Source: Zygnema cylindricum
Taxonomy: Eukaryota > Streptophyta > Zygnematophyceae > Zygnematales > Zygnemataceae
Assembly: GCA_037447655.1 (NCBI GenBank)
Contig: JBBHKE010002706.1
Span: forward strand, 1 to 64,000
Reading direction: 5' to 3'
DNA length: 64,000 nucleotides
The position numbers were made by a program, and so were the translations under genes. This document shows, in pieces, positions 39,201 through 51,383 of this stretch (positions within the stretch are counted from its first letter, which is position 1; each line of letters begins with the position of its first letter). Under the pieces are notes generated by a model. That model was given only the letters and a program-made list of their open reading frames with translations, had not been told where the DNA came from and searched no databases.

Positions 39201-40531
39201 GTTGACCATGCAAGGAAAATTTGTTTTATCCTTGCGATAAAACAATTTTTGTCCGGTTTCCTATGCGTGTCAAACTTGAAATTTTAAGTTGAGTTTGTTT
39301 GTACACTTGCTAAGAAACAGGTTTGACACTAACAAACAGACCCAATTTTTTAAAAAAACTGCTTAGGCTGAATCAAAACGGTTCAAGCCATGAAAGCCAA
39401 TTTTCTCAACCGAACCATCTGACGTGTTCGGTTTGATTTCGTTCGATTCCATTTGATTTCGGGCTGGGAGCTAGTTAAACCTGAGGATTGAGCGGAAAGA
39501 AAGGAATAGTTGTTTCCTAAGTTATCCTGGTTTTGCTTTAAGTAATCATTATGGAATCTACTAGTGTTGTGTATCGGTAAGGATTTGCCGATAACCGATA
39601 TGGACCTTTTTTCGGGTACCCGATAATCGATATATTGGTACGATATATCGCTATCGGTGTTATCGCCGATAAATACCCGATATTTATCGTCTAAACCTGT
39701 CACATGATTATGTGACTGCTTTGAGTAGTCATTATGGGATATCCAACGGCTAAACCTTCCCCTCCCCGTCCCCTCCCCCTACCCCCCTCCTCCCTCCTCC
39801 CCCTCCCCCTCCCCCCTCCCTCCCTCCCTCTCCTCCTCTCCCCTTCCCTCTCCTCCCTCTCCCTCTCCCTCTCCCTCTCCCTCTCCCTCTCCCTCTCCCT
39901 CTCCCTCTCCCTCTCCCTCTCCCTCTCCCTCTCCCTCTCCCTCTCCCTCTCCCTCTCCCTCTCCCTCTCCCTCTCCCTCTCCCTCTAACTATATTTGACC
40001 CCCTTAAGTAACCAGTATGTTATTATGTTACTGAATTTGCAGGCAGTGATTGCCCAGCCTTTAGGCACTGAGGGAGTGATGTTAGTGGCCGGTGATATGG
40101 TGCGTGGTTTTGGGCCTCTTGATCAGGTAAGGCTTCTTTCGATTCTCGAGTAATTTAACTTTTTGAAATTTAGTTAACTCTTTTTCTGAACTTTTGTCAT
40201 TGATTCTCGAGTAATCAACTTTTGAAGTTTAGTTAACCTTTTTCCTGAACTTTTTCGTCAGTGAAGTCAACTTTTTGCATTTTGGAGAAAGTCAAAAGTT
40301 TTGTCACTTTTGTTAATGTGGCGTAGCAGGGCGCTCTTTTCAGAAAGCTGGAAAAGAACTCGATACTTTATCTAGGGAAAGTTCAATATTGGTGTAGTAA
40401 TGAGTATAACTGAACTTAATTGGATATATTGACAATTGTTGCTTTTTTTTTTGCAGGCGTGGATTTCCACAGTTGCTCAAAAAGTTGATTCCACTCTTGT
40501 CGATTGTTTAAACGAAAGCCTTCTAGATTAA
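36244..40531 (+). CDS. CCB4: CCB4, cofactor assembly of complex C (cytochrome b6f haem attachment)
   Basis: A thylakoid protein of the CCB pathway that attaches haem ci covalently to cytochrome b6. Exons: 36244-36441, 36784-36959, 37501-37600, 37918-37991, 38269-38453, 38723-38823, 40043-40126, 40457-40531. They total 993 nt (330 aa) and all phases close. The S/R-rich first exon suits a chloroplast transit peptide. Then come two hydrophobic segments (FPLILAAIGGFSVVLNR and VLCLALAATLALNGLVW) separated by SISGIAAIADAGSSQSRAD, a family signature. The soluble C-terminal part has TRCRSFVVVYRGVAVMQAG, NYMANLKLYPGR, LPFLPENTQAVIAQPLG, DMVRGFGPLDQAWIS and the final VDSTLVDCLNESLLD. The first exon and its donor (AGG|GTGGGC) are the least certain. 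Intron 6 contains a hAT-like fragment and a long CTCCCT tract. Confidence 0.88.
39562..39705 (+). mobile_element. hAT-like miniature element fragment in CCB4 intron 6
   Basis: The left end TAGTGTTGTGTATCGGTAAG is followed by dense ATATCG and CCGATA palindromes, as in the elements at 48574 and 54830. It is bounded by two related copies of a GTAATCATTATGG-type sequence (39541-39554 and 39725-39738). No proper right terminus was found. Confidence 0.6.
39755..39986. repeat. (CTCCCT)n tract in CCB4 intron 6
   Basis: About 230 bases of CCCTCC/CTCCCT, with the last 140 almost pure CTCCCT. It ends 56 bases before the exon 7 acceptor, on the pyrimidine side of the transcript. Confidence 0.95.
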
Positions 40532-42663
40532 ACTCTTGTCGTGGTTGATAGCAGTGAGAGGAACTCTTAATGCATATAATAGATAGGATTTGACTCACAA
40601 ACCTTTTTTGTACAAACAAGTTATGGCCATTATGACAGTGAGTAGAAGTGTCTTACTCACAGATTTAAGTTTTACAAGCCCAGATTATGTTATGCTGTTT
40701 ATGTGATGAAGTTTTACAAGATTATGTTTCACTTGTTTACTTATAGTGCTCAATTACATGTTTTTTATGAGGTGAGGTTCAATGATTATGCATATACATT
40801 GTCTGGATTGCTGAGTGGAGCAGTGAGTTTTGTTTATGTTCCAGTGCCTGGCAAAAAATATTTGAAATGTTTGCTGGTTTTTTCTTCACAATAGAGGTAG
40901 AAGCACTTTTGTAGCTTTTGTTGGTATCTCTGACATATTGTGCTTCAAATTGTTTTTGTAAAAGTTGACATTTAAACAGATGCCCGGAGTTTTTCGCTCG
41001 ACAGACTACACAGAAAGTGCCTTTCTTGAGAATGATGTGTTAATTAATGGTTAATTTGTTGAAAGGCTGTTGGATTGACATTTTTCTGGCAGTCAAAAGC
41101 AACTCTGTGATGAACCGTAGGGTTTTTTCTCTGAGGCAAGCATTCGAGATGTGAGGTCCTACCCTTCGATCGGGACGTCATGATTGAAAATCTGAAAAAT
41201 ATGTGTTCGAGAAACAGAACTTTGACAACGATGGGTGGTGTAGAAAATCAGTTCAAAGCATTGCATGTTCTGATAATGAAACAGCTCAGTGAAGCTACAG
41301 CCACATAACAAAGTAACCATTGGTGCAGTGGTATACATTTGCAGTCTGTACAATCATAGGATTGAGCAATTTAAATACAAGAATGTATTTTTCAGTTGAT
41401 TGCACTTTCATTATCAGAAACGATTTGTTTCATGATGTGTTTGTGTGTTGGGTTACAGTGCATTACCCACAGGAAATGCACAAAAAGTCAGTAAAAGATT
41501 CATTATTAAGAAAATGATGAAGGAAAACGAGGAAATTATAGAAGAGGGAGGAGACACAGAGGCTAAGACGTAAGATTGCAACAGTTCTCCTTCCTTCTAA
41601 AATATTTAAATTCTCTTTGATGCGCCATAAGTTCATGACATTCCACCATTCCACATGTGCCCCGTCACCCCAATTAAGGTACAGGGAGTGTGATCCACGA
41701 AAAAATATAGTGCTTTCCCAAAGCTTCCAAAGCAAAAAAAAAAAAAAAAAGTCTACCTAGCATGAGTTCATCTCACAGGACCTCGCATTCAACCGACCAT
41801 ACATTGAATCTGACCACATTTCGACATTCCATCTTCAAGTCCCTAACTCCCAGAAAAAAGAAATATAATCTTGGGTTCCACTGAACTAAAGCCATCTACA
41901 ATCTATAACCATTAAAGCCAAAATTCAGCAACAAAAAACTCACACTTTCTTGAGGCAAAAGCGTACACACATTTTGTTTGGTTTCCAGCTTCCAGTATTA
42001 AATGGAACACAGGCCATCCAAAACTTCGCATAAAATTTCAATTGATACGTCAATTACAGTACTAGACCTTAATGTTACGAAAGAAAATCAATCCTCGAAA
42101 ACAAAATCTAATCGAATTGAACTCCGTTAACAATCAAAAACTATCGGAACACAAAGCGATCCCGCCATAATGCTCGTGCTATTAGGCAAAAATAAATAAT
42201 TTTAGCATATTACGTCTTTGGGCGTACTGAACTATAACATACCTCCCCTACTTCCCAGCTTATTTATGATATGTATATATATGTCCTGGATACCCTTTCA
42301 AAAAGAATTCCTGTACTGACTTTTACTAAGAAATTGCTAAAAACCTTCCAGTACAAGTAGTTTAAGATTACTCTATTTCCCTCCCTCCACAAGATAAGAG
42401 GGAGATGCCACCTAAGTTTTCGTCTTATAATAAGAGCAAAAATCCCCACATCCCAAAAATCCTTCGTTGGTGTCGTTTTTTTCCGCTAGGCAACACTATT
42501 CAGCGATGCATCTTTCTACCGAAGCATTAGGTGTGTGAAGTAATAAGTATGCGTGACAGTGACAGATAACGGATTTCATCTCACATATACATTCCCTCCC
42601 ATAACGACCTTTCCTCTCCCTCGAGTATCCCCAACTTAGGCTGTAAGGACCCGATTGTTAACT
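40532..42663. other. Convergent intergenic region CCB4 / PMI
   Basis: The two stop codons are 2.1 kb apart. The sequence is unremarkable and AT-rich with a poly-A run near 41732. No gene or inverted-repeat element was recognised. Confidence 0.5.
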
Positions 42664-44472
42664 CTAAGCACGGTACAATTCTAAAAACGGAGCCGATACA
42701 TCTCCTCCAGCCTCGACTACTGCCGAAACCTCGAGTTTCGCATTTGCTGGGATGAAGAAAATGTCACCGACTCGAAGTCCTCCAAAGGCTTCCTTCTCTT
42801 TGTATACTTGAGTAATGGCACCATTGCCCTTATATGAGAGCAAAATGGAGGGTCCTCCAAGCACAGGTGGACTATAAGTCTCTCCCAAAGGAACGACGAT
42901 TCGTTCAACTTCAAATTCGTCAAATGGAGGAGTGTAAACGGAGGTGTATTTATCAACCGGAGTTCCTTTCAACACTTCAGGAAGGCCCTGTATTCCAAAG
43001 GCAGATAATGTTGTTATTTTATGGTCATCTAGGGACATAAAATTGATAGTTAAGTTAAAAGCTTTTAAGTTAAGAGAGAAACAATCTTCAGATTTCAAAT
43101 TGGTTATTCACGACTTGTCAGGGACACGAGTATAAGAACAGTGTCTCCAGACAATATTCCAGAGTACATATGGGAGGACTCTAGAAAGAGACAAAAAGAA
43201 GAGAGAAAAAAAAGTCCATATTCTCCGTAATCTCCGTAATATCAGCAAGCCAACAATGTGTTGTATTTACGCCCAAAATGAGCTCTCTTCGACAAGGCTC
43301 GTGTTCCCACGAAACTTAAGATTATTAACTAATCCTCGTGCATCCAATAATTCAAAAAAGTTGTCCATTAATTACCTCTATAAAGTCTATAGATCTCCCA
43401 TCATACTACTAAACCAGGTCAGCTGGTTGAAAATTATTCCTTTCAAATAGCCCATTGTACTCCAACAGGGGCATTTTTCAGTTTATCAGACTAAAGTACA
43501 TAAAATTAACTGCTTATCAAACTATACACATAGGCATACTACCTACGCATCGATTTTACAGGATAGTTGATCACAAGAAAAATAAGTACACGCAGACAAT
43601 GTCGACAATATTTAAGGATAGGCACTATTTATTCTTTATTGAACCTTTTGCCATTCTAAATTTTGTACTTCATTATGAATAATTATTTTTCATACAAAAT
43701 TAGCAGTACTATGGTACTCTACAGCTTTGTACTCATTCCTTGAATTCCATTTCTACCCAGGATGCTTCAAATTGTCAGGTCCATTTGACTTCAGCTGTCA
43801 AATCCGATGTCTGAAATGTACAGATCTTCCCTTAGGACTTGTGTCGCTAAACTGGTTTCTTATTTTAGTACGTATTTAATATGTTTCTTATTATTTCTTA
43901 TCTGTCTGATTTATTCGTATTTATACTAAATCCTATTTCTGTAGAAAGGCCCTCATATGACTTGCACGGTTTCGCAAAAATTTGTCATAATTTGATTCTG
44001 ACTAAACGTTTTGTTCCATCAATGTTTGATGAAAAGACCCAATTTATTTTTAGTGCATTTGCACAGATATTCACATTGTTTAATTACACTTGGGAATAAC
44101 CTAGTAGCTTAAATTGCTCTAGCATCAAAGATTTTGACAAGAATTCAGGTTGTAAATATTCAAAACTTGATCTCAATGCGATGTGGCCTCGTGAGCTTCC
44201 TAATTCAATCGTGCAAAATGGAAAAGAAATAAAAATAAAACATTGCAGTCTAATCTATACGATGGATCATGGATGTCATATCATTCACCCTTAAAAAAAA
44301 AAAAAAAATGTGAACCTTCGACTCTTTGAAACATGGTTATCAAAATATTGTTTACAGGTGAAAATTGGCATATCATTTTAATTTAAAAGAATTCCACAAA
44401 GCTTACCGGGCATTAGAAATGGGCCTAGCTTGCCCAAGAGAGAAAGAGAGAGAAAGAGAGAGAAAGAGAGAG

Positions 44473-44507
<35 letters not shown>

Positions 44508-46913
44508 TTACCTGGTTGTAGGTTAACATAGAACACAAGTTCTCAGTATCGATATATTTTGGGGTCAATCCGGCTCTGACGACATTGTCTGAGGCGGCCA
44601 TACATTCTATACACTCTCCTTTAAGGTACGCATGAGGCTCATTTGCCGCCAAATAAATGGCTTCTCCAGCCGCAAGAGTCAAGTAGTTGAGGAAATAAAT
44701 GGAAAAGACACCAATGTCACCATTGTATTGTTGTTCTACTCGAAGAATCAACTCCTCTTTTGGTGTAAGAGTTCGAACCTGATAGACAAAGCCAAGATTT
44801 TCAAAGTCCACAAAAAGAATGAAATTAATCAAAGCAAAAACAACATCAACAACATGAAAATAGAAAAATAAGCCAAGAATTGTGGCAACCTCTAAAGATG
44901 ATCCCATTTAAATTGATTGCCTATTTTTTATAAAGCAACGAAAACAGAGGAAAATAGACTATAAAAGCTACTCTGGCTTTACAAAAATTTGCTCCAACCA
45001 CAAACGTCATTTGACAAAGAATGACAGGTTTTACCAAAAAACAAAGTACAGCTGCTTACAAAAACAAGACAATACTTAAGCTTAATGGTTTATTTTTTTT
45101 CTGCATGATGAAAGTTGTCACACCTTCTTCTCCTCGGTCAACCTCGCAATTAATTCGGTTAAATGTTTAACTACAGAACTTTTATCTCGAGTCATTAGAG
45201 CTGTAAATGCTTTACGAAGAGCAACTTTCTTCTCATCCTCGGTCGCATCACTGGCTACTCCAAAAATTGCTTCAGAACCTTCTTCCCCAACCACGGCCCG
45301 AAATTCAGGGACTGTCTTCAAATTTTCATTCAGTTCCTGAAAAAAGTCAAACAAATTAACCAAATGTAAGTTCAAGAACTGTCTTCAAACTTTCCCTCAA
45401 TACCTAAAAGAAAATCAACCAAATCAACCAAATTAACCAATTAAACCAGATTATCCAAATGTAAGAATTTATGAGAATAAACCAATTGCTCTAAATACAG
45501 GAAATGGGCAACCTTTTTACCTCCTGTGTCTAGTATTTAAAATTTATGCTCTTTTTTTGGCTTACCTCAAGTTCCAGAAGCCGTAGTGACAGCATTACAT
45601 GGTCTTTGAAAAAAACACTTATTATTAAAAAAACTCTTAATATTAAAACAACCCTTATTAGTAAACAGCTCTTATTATTAAAACAACTCTCATTCTTATG
45701 AGAATGTATGTACAAATATTACAAAACAACAATCCCAACCGAGCAGATCAAGCACTCATATCAAATATAAATGGATTCAAAAAAACCATAAACAGAAAAA
45801 CACTAATAATAATAGACATGACTATATTGTTCGAACGGAAAAAAAAAATGCTATTGGAGCTTGGTCTAGCTTAAAGACCAAGGACACATTTACTATCAAG
45901 CAGAGGGAGAAAACAACCTCACCTCTAAGGTCACAAAGGCACAAAGAGCCTCAAATTCAGTCACTGCAAGTGCCATTTCGGGCTTATGATTGTCATCCTT
46001 GTAATTTGAAGGTTGTTCCTTATGTAACCTTTCAGCCAACTTTTTATCAGGATGAGCTTGAATGGACAAAGCTTTGGCTACTGATAGAACCTGCGAAAAA
46101 TACGAAACAAAATGTGATGTTAATTCAATTACAAAATCCAGAAGGAAACAAGAATAAAAGTCAAAATAAAAAGAGAAAACAAAATAAAAAAGCAAAAAAA
46201 CAAAAGCAAAAAAAAAATATAAAAAAAAGATAAAACAAAAACAAAAACAAAAACAAAAACAAAAAAAAAGATAAAAAAAAACGAAAAACAGGAAACAAAA
46301 GCTAGAAACAAATTACAGCAAAAAAACAATGTGTCTTTTCTCTCTCCAACCTTGCATCATTCCTCTGGAACACTGTAAAATAAAATTCAATTGATTGCAG
46401 AAAACATTATCCAAAAATGGACAAAATCATCATCATCATCTCTTCAAAAAACAGATCCACACTTATCCACAGTTCTTTAAAAGATAACATCTATCAATGT
46501 TGTCTTATTTAACAGATCCACAGTTTTAAAAAGCTGAATCATCAATGTTTGGTGTCAAGATCCACAGATCAAATCAACTCAATCAACTTCAATCCTCACT
46601 TCAAAAATAACATGTTAGTTATAAAACTCACTTTGAAAAGAAAAGGCAGTTGTCCAGTCCACTGAGCATTCACTTTCTCTCCTAAGGCGTCTGGATTTGC
46701 AGTCAACCAATCCTTTAACAGAGAAGTACCACTTTCTTCCTCCAATAATACTTTAGAAGGTCCACTAGGATGAGTTCCCATCCAAAGCTCAGCATAAGGC
46801 GTCGCATCCTTCACTTCTTGTCCACTCCCTAAGGCATAAAGTCTTCCTACAGTGCTGCTATTGCCCTTTATGCCCCAATCATAGGTCTGTGCGACACACT
46901 GGAGACGTAACAT
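42664..46913 (-). CDS. PMI: Mannose-6-phosphate isomerase
   Basis: A zinc enzyme interconverting mannose 6-phosphate and fructose 6-phosphate in the cytosol. It feeds GDP-mannose, glycan and, in plants, ascorbate synthesis. Five exons: 46913-46632, 46090-45923, 45336-45124, 44778-44512, 42987-42664. Every intron is phase 0 and the CDS is 1254 nt (417 aa; animal enzymes are about 423). The N-terminus has YDWG and [15 protein letters not shown]. The zinc ligands are visible: Q and H in [10 protein letters not shown] in [10 protein letters not shown] in [19 protein letters not shown]. The second type I signature continues [13 protein letters not shown]. The C-terminal jelly-roll part ends [10 protein letters not shown] and LELYRA. 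The start is the ATG of [14 protein letters not shown]. Intron 4 is about 1.5 kb and its first 90 bases are a CT tract. Confidence 0.93.
44429..44503. repeat. (GA)n tract beside PMI exon 4 donor
   Basis: GAAAGAGAGA units pass into pure GA. On the coding strand the CT tract begins about nine bases after the GTAAAT donor. Confidence 0.95.
46165..46290. repeat. A-rich CAAAAA tract in PMI intron 1
   Basis: AAAACA-type repeats about 80 bases upstream (in genomic terms) of exon 2. On the coding strand this is a TTTTTG tract. Confidence 0.85.
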
Positions 46914-48570
46914 GCTTGCAAGAGACAAGAAATAGTGTACAGGAAAGTAGATTGCAAGAATGCTATGATAAAAGTTTTAAAGTAACACAGAAATGTGAGG
47001 GAATGTGAGAGCAATGTGAGAGAAATGTAAGAGAAATGTGGGTGCAAAAATGAAGATTTTGCAAGGTTATTGTACTGCTAGTTATTACTGTGTGGTAAGA
47101 GAATGAATATCTGTAAGCAGTAGGGAGGAAAAGTGGAAAAGGTTGTGAGAGGCTTCACTATTGCAGCTTCTTTGATTTGTGCAACTTTTTTATCTCTGAG
47201 AGCTTTGTAGTTGTAAGAGTGCATTGCAAGTTTATGGCAAAGACCAACTAATAATCTGGTGTCACAAAGCGCAGATCCTAGTCACGTACAGAATATACTG
47301 TAATCAGGATGTACGGACTAATAGGCAGGAATAGAAAAATGTTTTTAGTGCGGGTTTTGCCAGATTATGTACTTGAGAATGGCCAGGTGGACGTATTGCA
47401 ATCATCCGTTTTAGTGTTATTTACAACTGTGGTGTATTTGAGTCTGTTCCGTGATAAGTTAACACGCCTTATTGTAGGTTGCAACAATTGACCTCCTGAA
47501 AGGACTATAGTCCATACTAATCTCGAGGACGGTAGAGAGTACAGTATTGCTTTGCTCGTACACCTCCAATGACTTCCTTGACCGGCGTAGGATAATTTTG
47601 TCAGGTAGTTTGGCACGTCAGCATCTTTGAAACAGTTTCCTTGCTTTTCTTTTAGGGAAATCTTGCGGACACGAGCAACTTTGATGCGCACACGAAATTC
47701 CACACCTTGCGTATCTTTTTTTTAGTATGAATAATGAGACGGCCGGCGGGCAGTCCCGTCATTTGTATTCTCGCCTGCCAAAAGTTATTAACGTGCCGGG
47801 CGATCTTGAAAAGTAACCGGTCGTGAGAATATCTTCGCTCTCTTGGGATAGTCTGGACCAATAGATTCAAATAAAATACCTTGGTAGGGTGATTGTATGG
47901 ACGAATCGCGTAAAAGTCAACTCTATCTGGGAGAGAATAAGCCAATTATATTTGTCAAATTCTTGGAACATCTAAATGTCGCAAAGCGACGCATTTAACG
48001 GCCGGCTAAACTCGTAGCTGCTAAATCGAAAATGACGTCTATTGAAATTAGGCGGATAGAGAGTGTTGGGTCAAATTTGTGGCCGTTTCCGGCCATCTCC
48101 AGTTAGTACTGTACTTTTGGCGTAACATATGTCTAGGTGGATTAGTATCCGTATAAATTTTGTTCGTGTCTACTTCGTACAACAGATGCTATGTTTTCGT
48201 CGACGTCACTCTGGAAAAGCTCGCATCCGGTTATTTCCTTATTTTGGACTCACTCGTGCAGGTCATTGGCTCAGCTGTGACCAGGGGTAACGCAATTCTG
48301 TTTTACAAAACACTTAAACCGACATTTTTATGTCCTATAACCGTCCTAGAAAGTAGATACCTCATTAATTCTACCCATTTTCTACCCAAAACCATATGTT
48401 TTTCGAATCTTCACTTTGGAAACAAGTTTAATTGCTCTGAATATGTGATTATCTTTTGATGCTGTGATGACACAGAAAGGAAACCGTACAGATTCCAGAT
48501 TCCTTGATTTAGATACTGCATCCGATCTGTTACCTACTGTACCTGCTTAATATGGTCAGAATATCCTTGC
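46914..48570. promoter_or_regulatory. Upstream region of PMI and adjoining intergenic DNA
   Basis: It contains the PMI promoter, with repeated AATGTGAGAG words at 46990-47040. Open frames up to about 110 codons (47365-47945) were not recognised. No repeat is obvious until 48475. Confidence 0.4.
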
Positions 48571-48573
48571 TGG

Positions 48574-48938
48574 TAGTGTTGGGTATCGAGGACCCTTTGC
48601 CGATATTCGATATATATCGAATTTCAGGTACCCGATAATCGATATATCGCCTCGATATATCGAAAAACAAATCATATATTTCGGCGATATATCGCCAATA
48701 TGTCGTATCGCCGATATATCGAGCTAAAAAAATAAAAAATTTAACGGGGGGTAAATATCCGTACGAATTTACGTACGATTTCCGTACTATGACTGTACGG
48801 AAACCCGTTTTTTGCGATATATATCGCGATGATTTATGTTGGTCCCGGTACGATATATCGAGGAATCTGCTCAATCGATATTCGATATATCGAATATCGC
48901 AATCATCGCGATATGAATTTACCCGATACCCAACATTA
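48574..48938. mobile_element. 365-bp hAT-type miniature element with 8-bp target duplication
   Basis: It begins TAGTGTTGGGTATCG and ends with the inverted CGATACCCAACATTA (15-bp ends, one mismatch). It is flanked on both sides by CTTGCTGG (48566-48573 and 48939-48946), an exact 8-bp target duplication diagnostic of hAT transposition. The interior is full of ATATCG palindromes and has no transposase. Confidence 0.92.
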
Positions 48939-49406
48939 CTTGCTGGAATACATGGGCCGCCGATTCTGGTGCAGTCCAGTACACCGCCAATCGTTATTAG
49001 CGTTGTGTACGCTAATTCCGTCCCGCTTTTTTTTTTATTATTCTCCATTAGTGTAGTTCATTCTATTTTTTTCTTTTTTCTATTTAGGGTTATTTTCAGT
49101 ACGTTGTCTCTTAAATAGAGTGGTGTACGGTCATGTCAAACCGTACATAAATGTACCTTTTTAAGTTAAAAAGTACAATAAATTAGTTTTAGTAACCGTG
49201 GACGCATGAGAATGTGCGTTCTAAAAAGGAAAAAAACCAGGTCGTAAAAAATCCCGCTCGCACATATTCGTCCAACAGTCGCGTTTCGACCGTGTGAATG
49301 TACGATTTGTGTACGATTTGTCAGATTTTGTACGGAGAGCTATGTTAGTGTAAGCATGTTTGCGACCGACATATTTTTTTTCAAAGATCCAAATTAGTAA
49401 TTACCA
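48789..49406. repeat. 618-bp direct duplication, copy 1
   Basis: From ATGACTGTACGG inside the hAT miniature element to ATTAGTAATTACCA inside the TA-flanked element. It recurs at the same length at 50206-50823 and appears identical by eye, including encoded frames. Confidence 0.93.
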
Positions 49407-49527
49407 TAACCAAACAATTAGAATGTATGATTTTTCCCAAAATTTTCAAATTCTTAAATAGCGTACACCACGGTAATTATTTTTATACGCTAAAAAAACT
49501 TACACGCTAATAACGATTGGCGGTGTA
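48980..49527. mobile_element. TA-flanked inverted-repeat element, about 544 bp
   Basis: The ends read CACCGCCAATCGTTATTAGC on the left and the same sequence inverted on the right, bordered by TA on both sides. The core has AATAGAGTGGTGTACGGTCA and TGTACCTTTTTAAG motifs shared with 58156-60076. There is no transposase frame. The TA target suggests Tc1/mariner-type mobilisation. Confidence 0.85.
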
Positions 49528-49535
49528 CTGTACTG

Positions 49536-49935
49536 TAGTAATGCTGACCGTACAAGTACAAAAGCCTCCTGATGAAACGTCGACGTTAGACGCCAAACTG
49601 ATTACAAAAGACGCCAAAAATAAAGTACATGCAGAATATCAAGATGAAGTCCAGTGTTCTTCGGGTTTAACAAATTTTCCGTACGGTAGAAGATTTTCAA
49701 GTTGCAAATTTAATTTTTGGTCGAAAACGACAAAATATGACGTTACTTTAACTTATGGGCACACCTTCTTACCAGACAAACATATCGCCAGCTGTACTCG
49801 AATCGCATCTCTCCGCTGCGTCGGACTCCTTTTTGGATTAGCAAAAGCAGTTTTTGGCCGGCCTGTAAACGACAATCGGATGGCCGCTGCAGTTTTTCTA
49901 ACGGGTTTTGCGATACCGTGCGACTTCTGAAATAA
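49536..49935. other. Unrecognised open frame region
   Basis: A plus-strand frame of about 130 codons ends at 49930 with GFAIPCDF. It has mixed composition but no recognisable domain, no start context and no splice support. It may be chance. Confidence 0.2.
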
Positions 49936-49939
49936 AATA

Positions 49940-50205
49940 CAGTACACCGTGAATCGTTATTACAGTACACCGTCGATCGTATTTAGCGTGTAGAAATTAT
50001 TAGTGTGTAGAATAATTTAGTGTCATGTACACTAATTTTCACTTAGAAAAATTTCGAAAAAAAAGTTATACACTAATTTTTCAACGAACGCCAATATGGG
50101 TACAGCTGATTTGTCGAGAGGATATTCACATTAATATAGGTAAAATTACAAATTTTGACAATTCGTACACTGTCGCATACTTTCACTCTAATTAATTCCT
50201 AACTC
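49940..50205. mobile_element. Truncated TA-flanked element
   Basis: It starts TACACCGTGAATCGTTATTA with a second TIR-like TACACCGTCGATCG 24 bases on. The interior (AATATGGGTACAGCTGATTTG, then ACACTGTCGCAT) matches 59560-59720. Its right part is replaced by the second copy of the 618-bp duplication. Confidence 0.65.
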
Positions 50206-50823
50206 ATGACTGTACGGAAACCCGTTTTTTGCGATATATATCGCGATGATTTATGTTGGTCCCGGTACGATATATCGAGGAATCTGCTCAATCGATATTC
50301 GATATATCGAATATCGCAATCATCGCGATATGAATTTACCCGATACCCAACATTACTTGCTGGAATACATGGGCCGCCGATTCTGGTGCAGTCCAGTACA
50401 CCGCCAATCGTTATTAGCGTTGTGTACGCTAATTCCGTCCCGCTTTTTTTTTTATTATTCTCCATTAGTGTAGTTCATTCTATTTTTTTCTTTTTTCTAT
50501 TTAGGGTTATTTTCAGTACGTTGTCTCTTAAATAGAGTGGTGTACGGTCATGTCAAACCGTACATAAATGTACCTTTTTAAGTTAAAAAGTACAATAAAT
50601 TAGTTTTAGTAACCGTGGACGCATGAGAATGTGCGTTCTAAAAAGGAAAAAAACCAGGTCGTAAAAAATCCCGCTCGCACATATTCGTCCAACAGTCGCG
50701 TTTCGACCGTGTGAATGTACGATTTGTGTACGATTTGTCAGATTTTGTACGGAGAGCTATGTTAGTGTAAGCATGTTTGCGACCGACATATTTTTTTTCA
50801 AAGATCCAAATTAGTAATTACCA
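50206..50823. repeat. 618-bp direct duplication, copy 2
   Basis: Same length and apparently identical to 48789-49406. It carries the right half of the hAT miniature element and the left three quarters of the TA-flanked element. It ends where sequence related to 48475-48573 resumes. Confidence 0.93.
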
Positions 50824-50913
50824 GAAAAAAACCGTACAGATTCCAGATTCCTTAATTTAGATACTGTATCCGATCTGTTACCTACCGTACCTGCTTCATA
50901 TGGTCAGAATATC

Positions 50914-50929
50914 CTTGCTGAGTTGCTGG
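50914..50929. other. hAT excision footprint at a paralogous site
   Basis: This locus (50823-50985) is a diverged copy of the flanks of the 48574 element, without the element. In its place is CTTGCTGAGTTGCTGG, which is two copies of the CTTGCTGG target with the two central bases changed from GC to AG. Confidence 0.8.
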
Positions 50930-51383
50930 AATACATGAGCCGCCGATTCTGGTGCAGTACAGTACTACGCTGGCATAACAGCATCCAACGGTCCAAAATT
51001 CAACCTACACCTACGTACGATACCGCCAGCGTGCTTTCGTATTGTACCATTCTATGACATCAATCCATCACTAAAGTACAGTTCTCTACCACTGAATTGT
51101 GTGCAATCTGTACTATTACACACACGCTGTGTTGCCATACTTGGAAGATGTACGAAACTGTACGATAACATCATGTACATAAACCATAGTAACTAATGTA
51201 CCACACATGCATGTTGTACCATAGTACAGTACTTCACCGTACCAAGTTACCAACGATGACCACTCCTGTTTTTTGTCTTTTGACTTTTGACGACTCATTT
51301 TGGCACGAGACCTGTATGTAAAACTTCCATTCTACAACTTTCTAGGGTTTCCCTCTCTGATCTGTCCTCTCGCTTCTCCGTAC

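Noticed and set aside
39734-39988. 84-codon P/S/L repeat frame
   Set aside because: It is the CTCCCT tract in a CCB4 intron.
48530-49118. Frames of 109 and 172 codons repeated at 50199-50535
   Set aside because: They lie wholly inside miniature elements and the 618-bp duplication; their repetition reflects DNA copying, not protein conservation.
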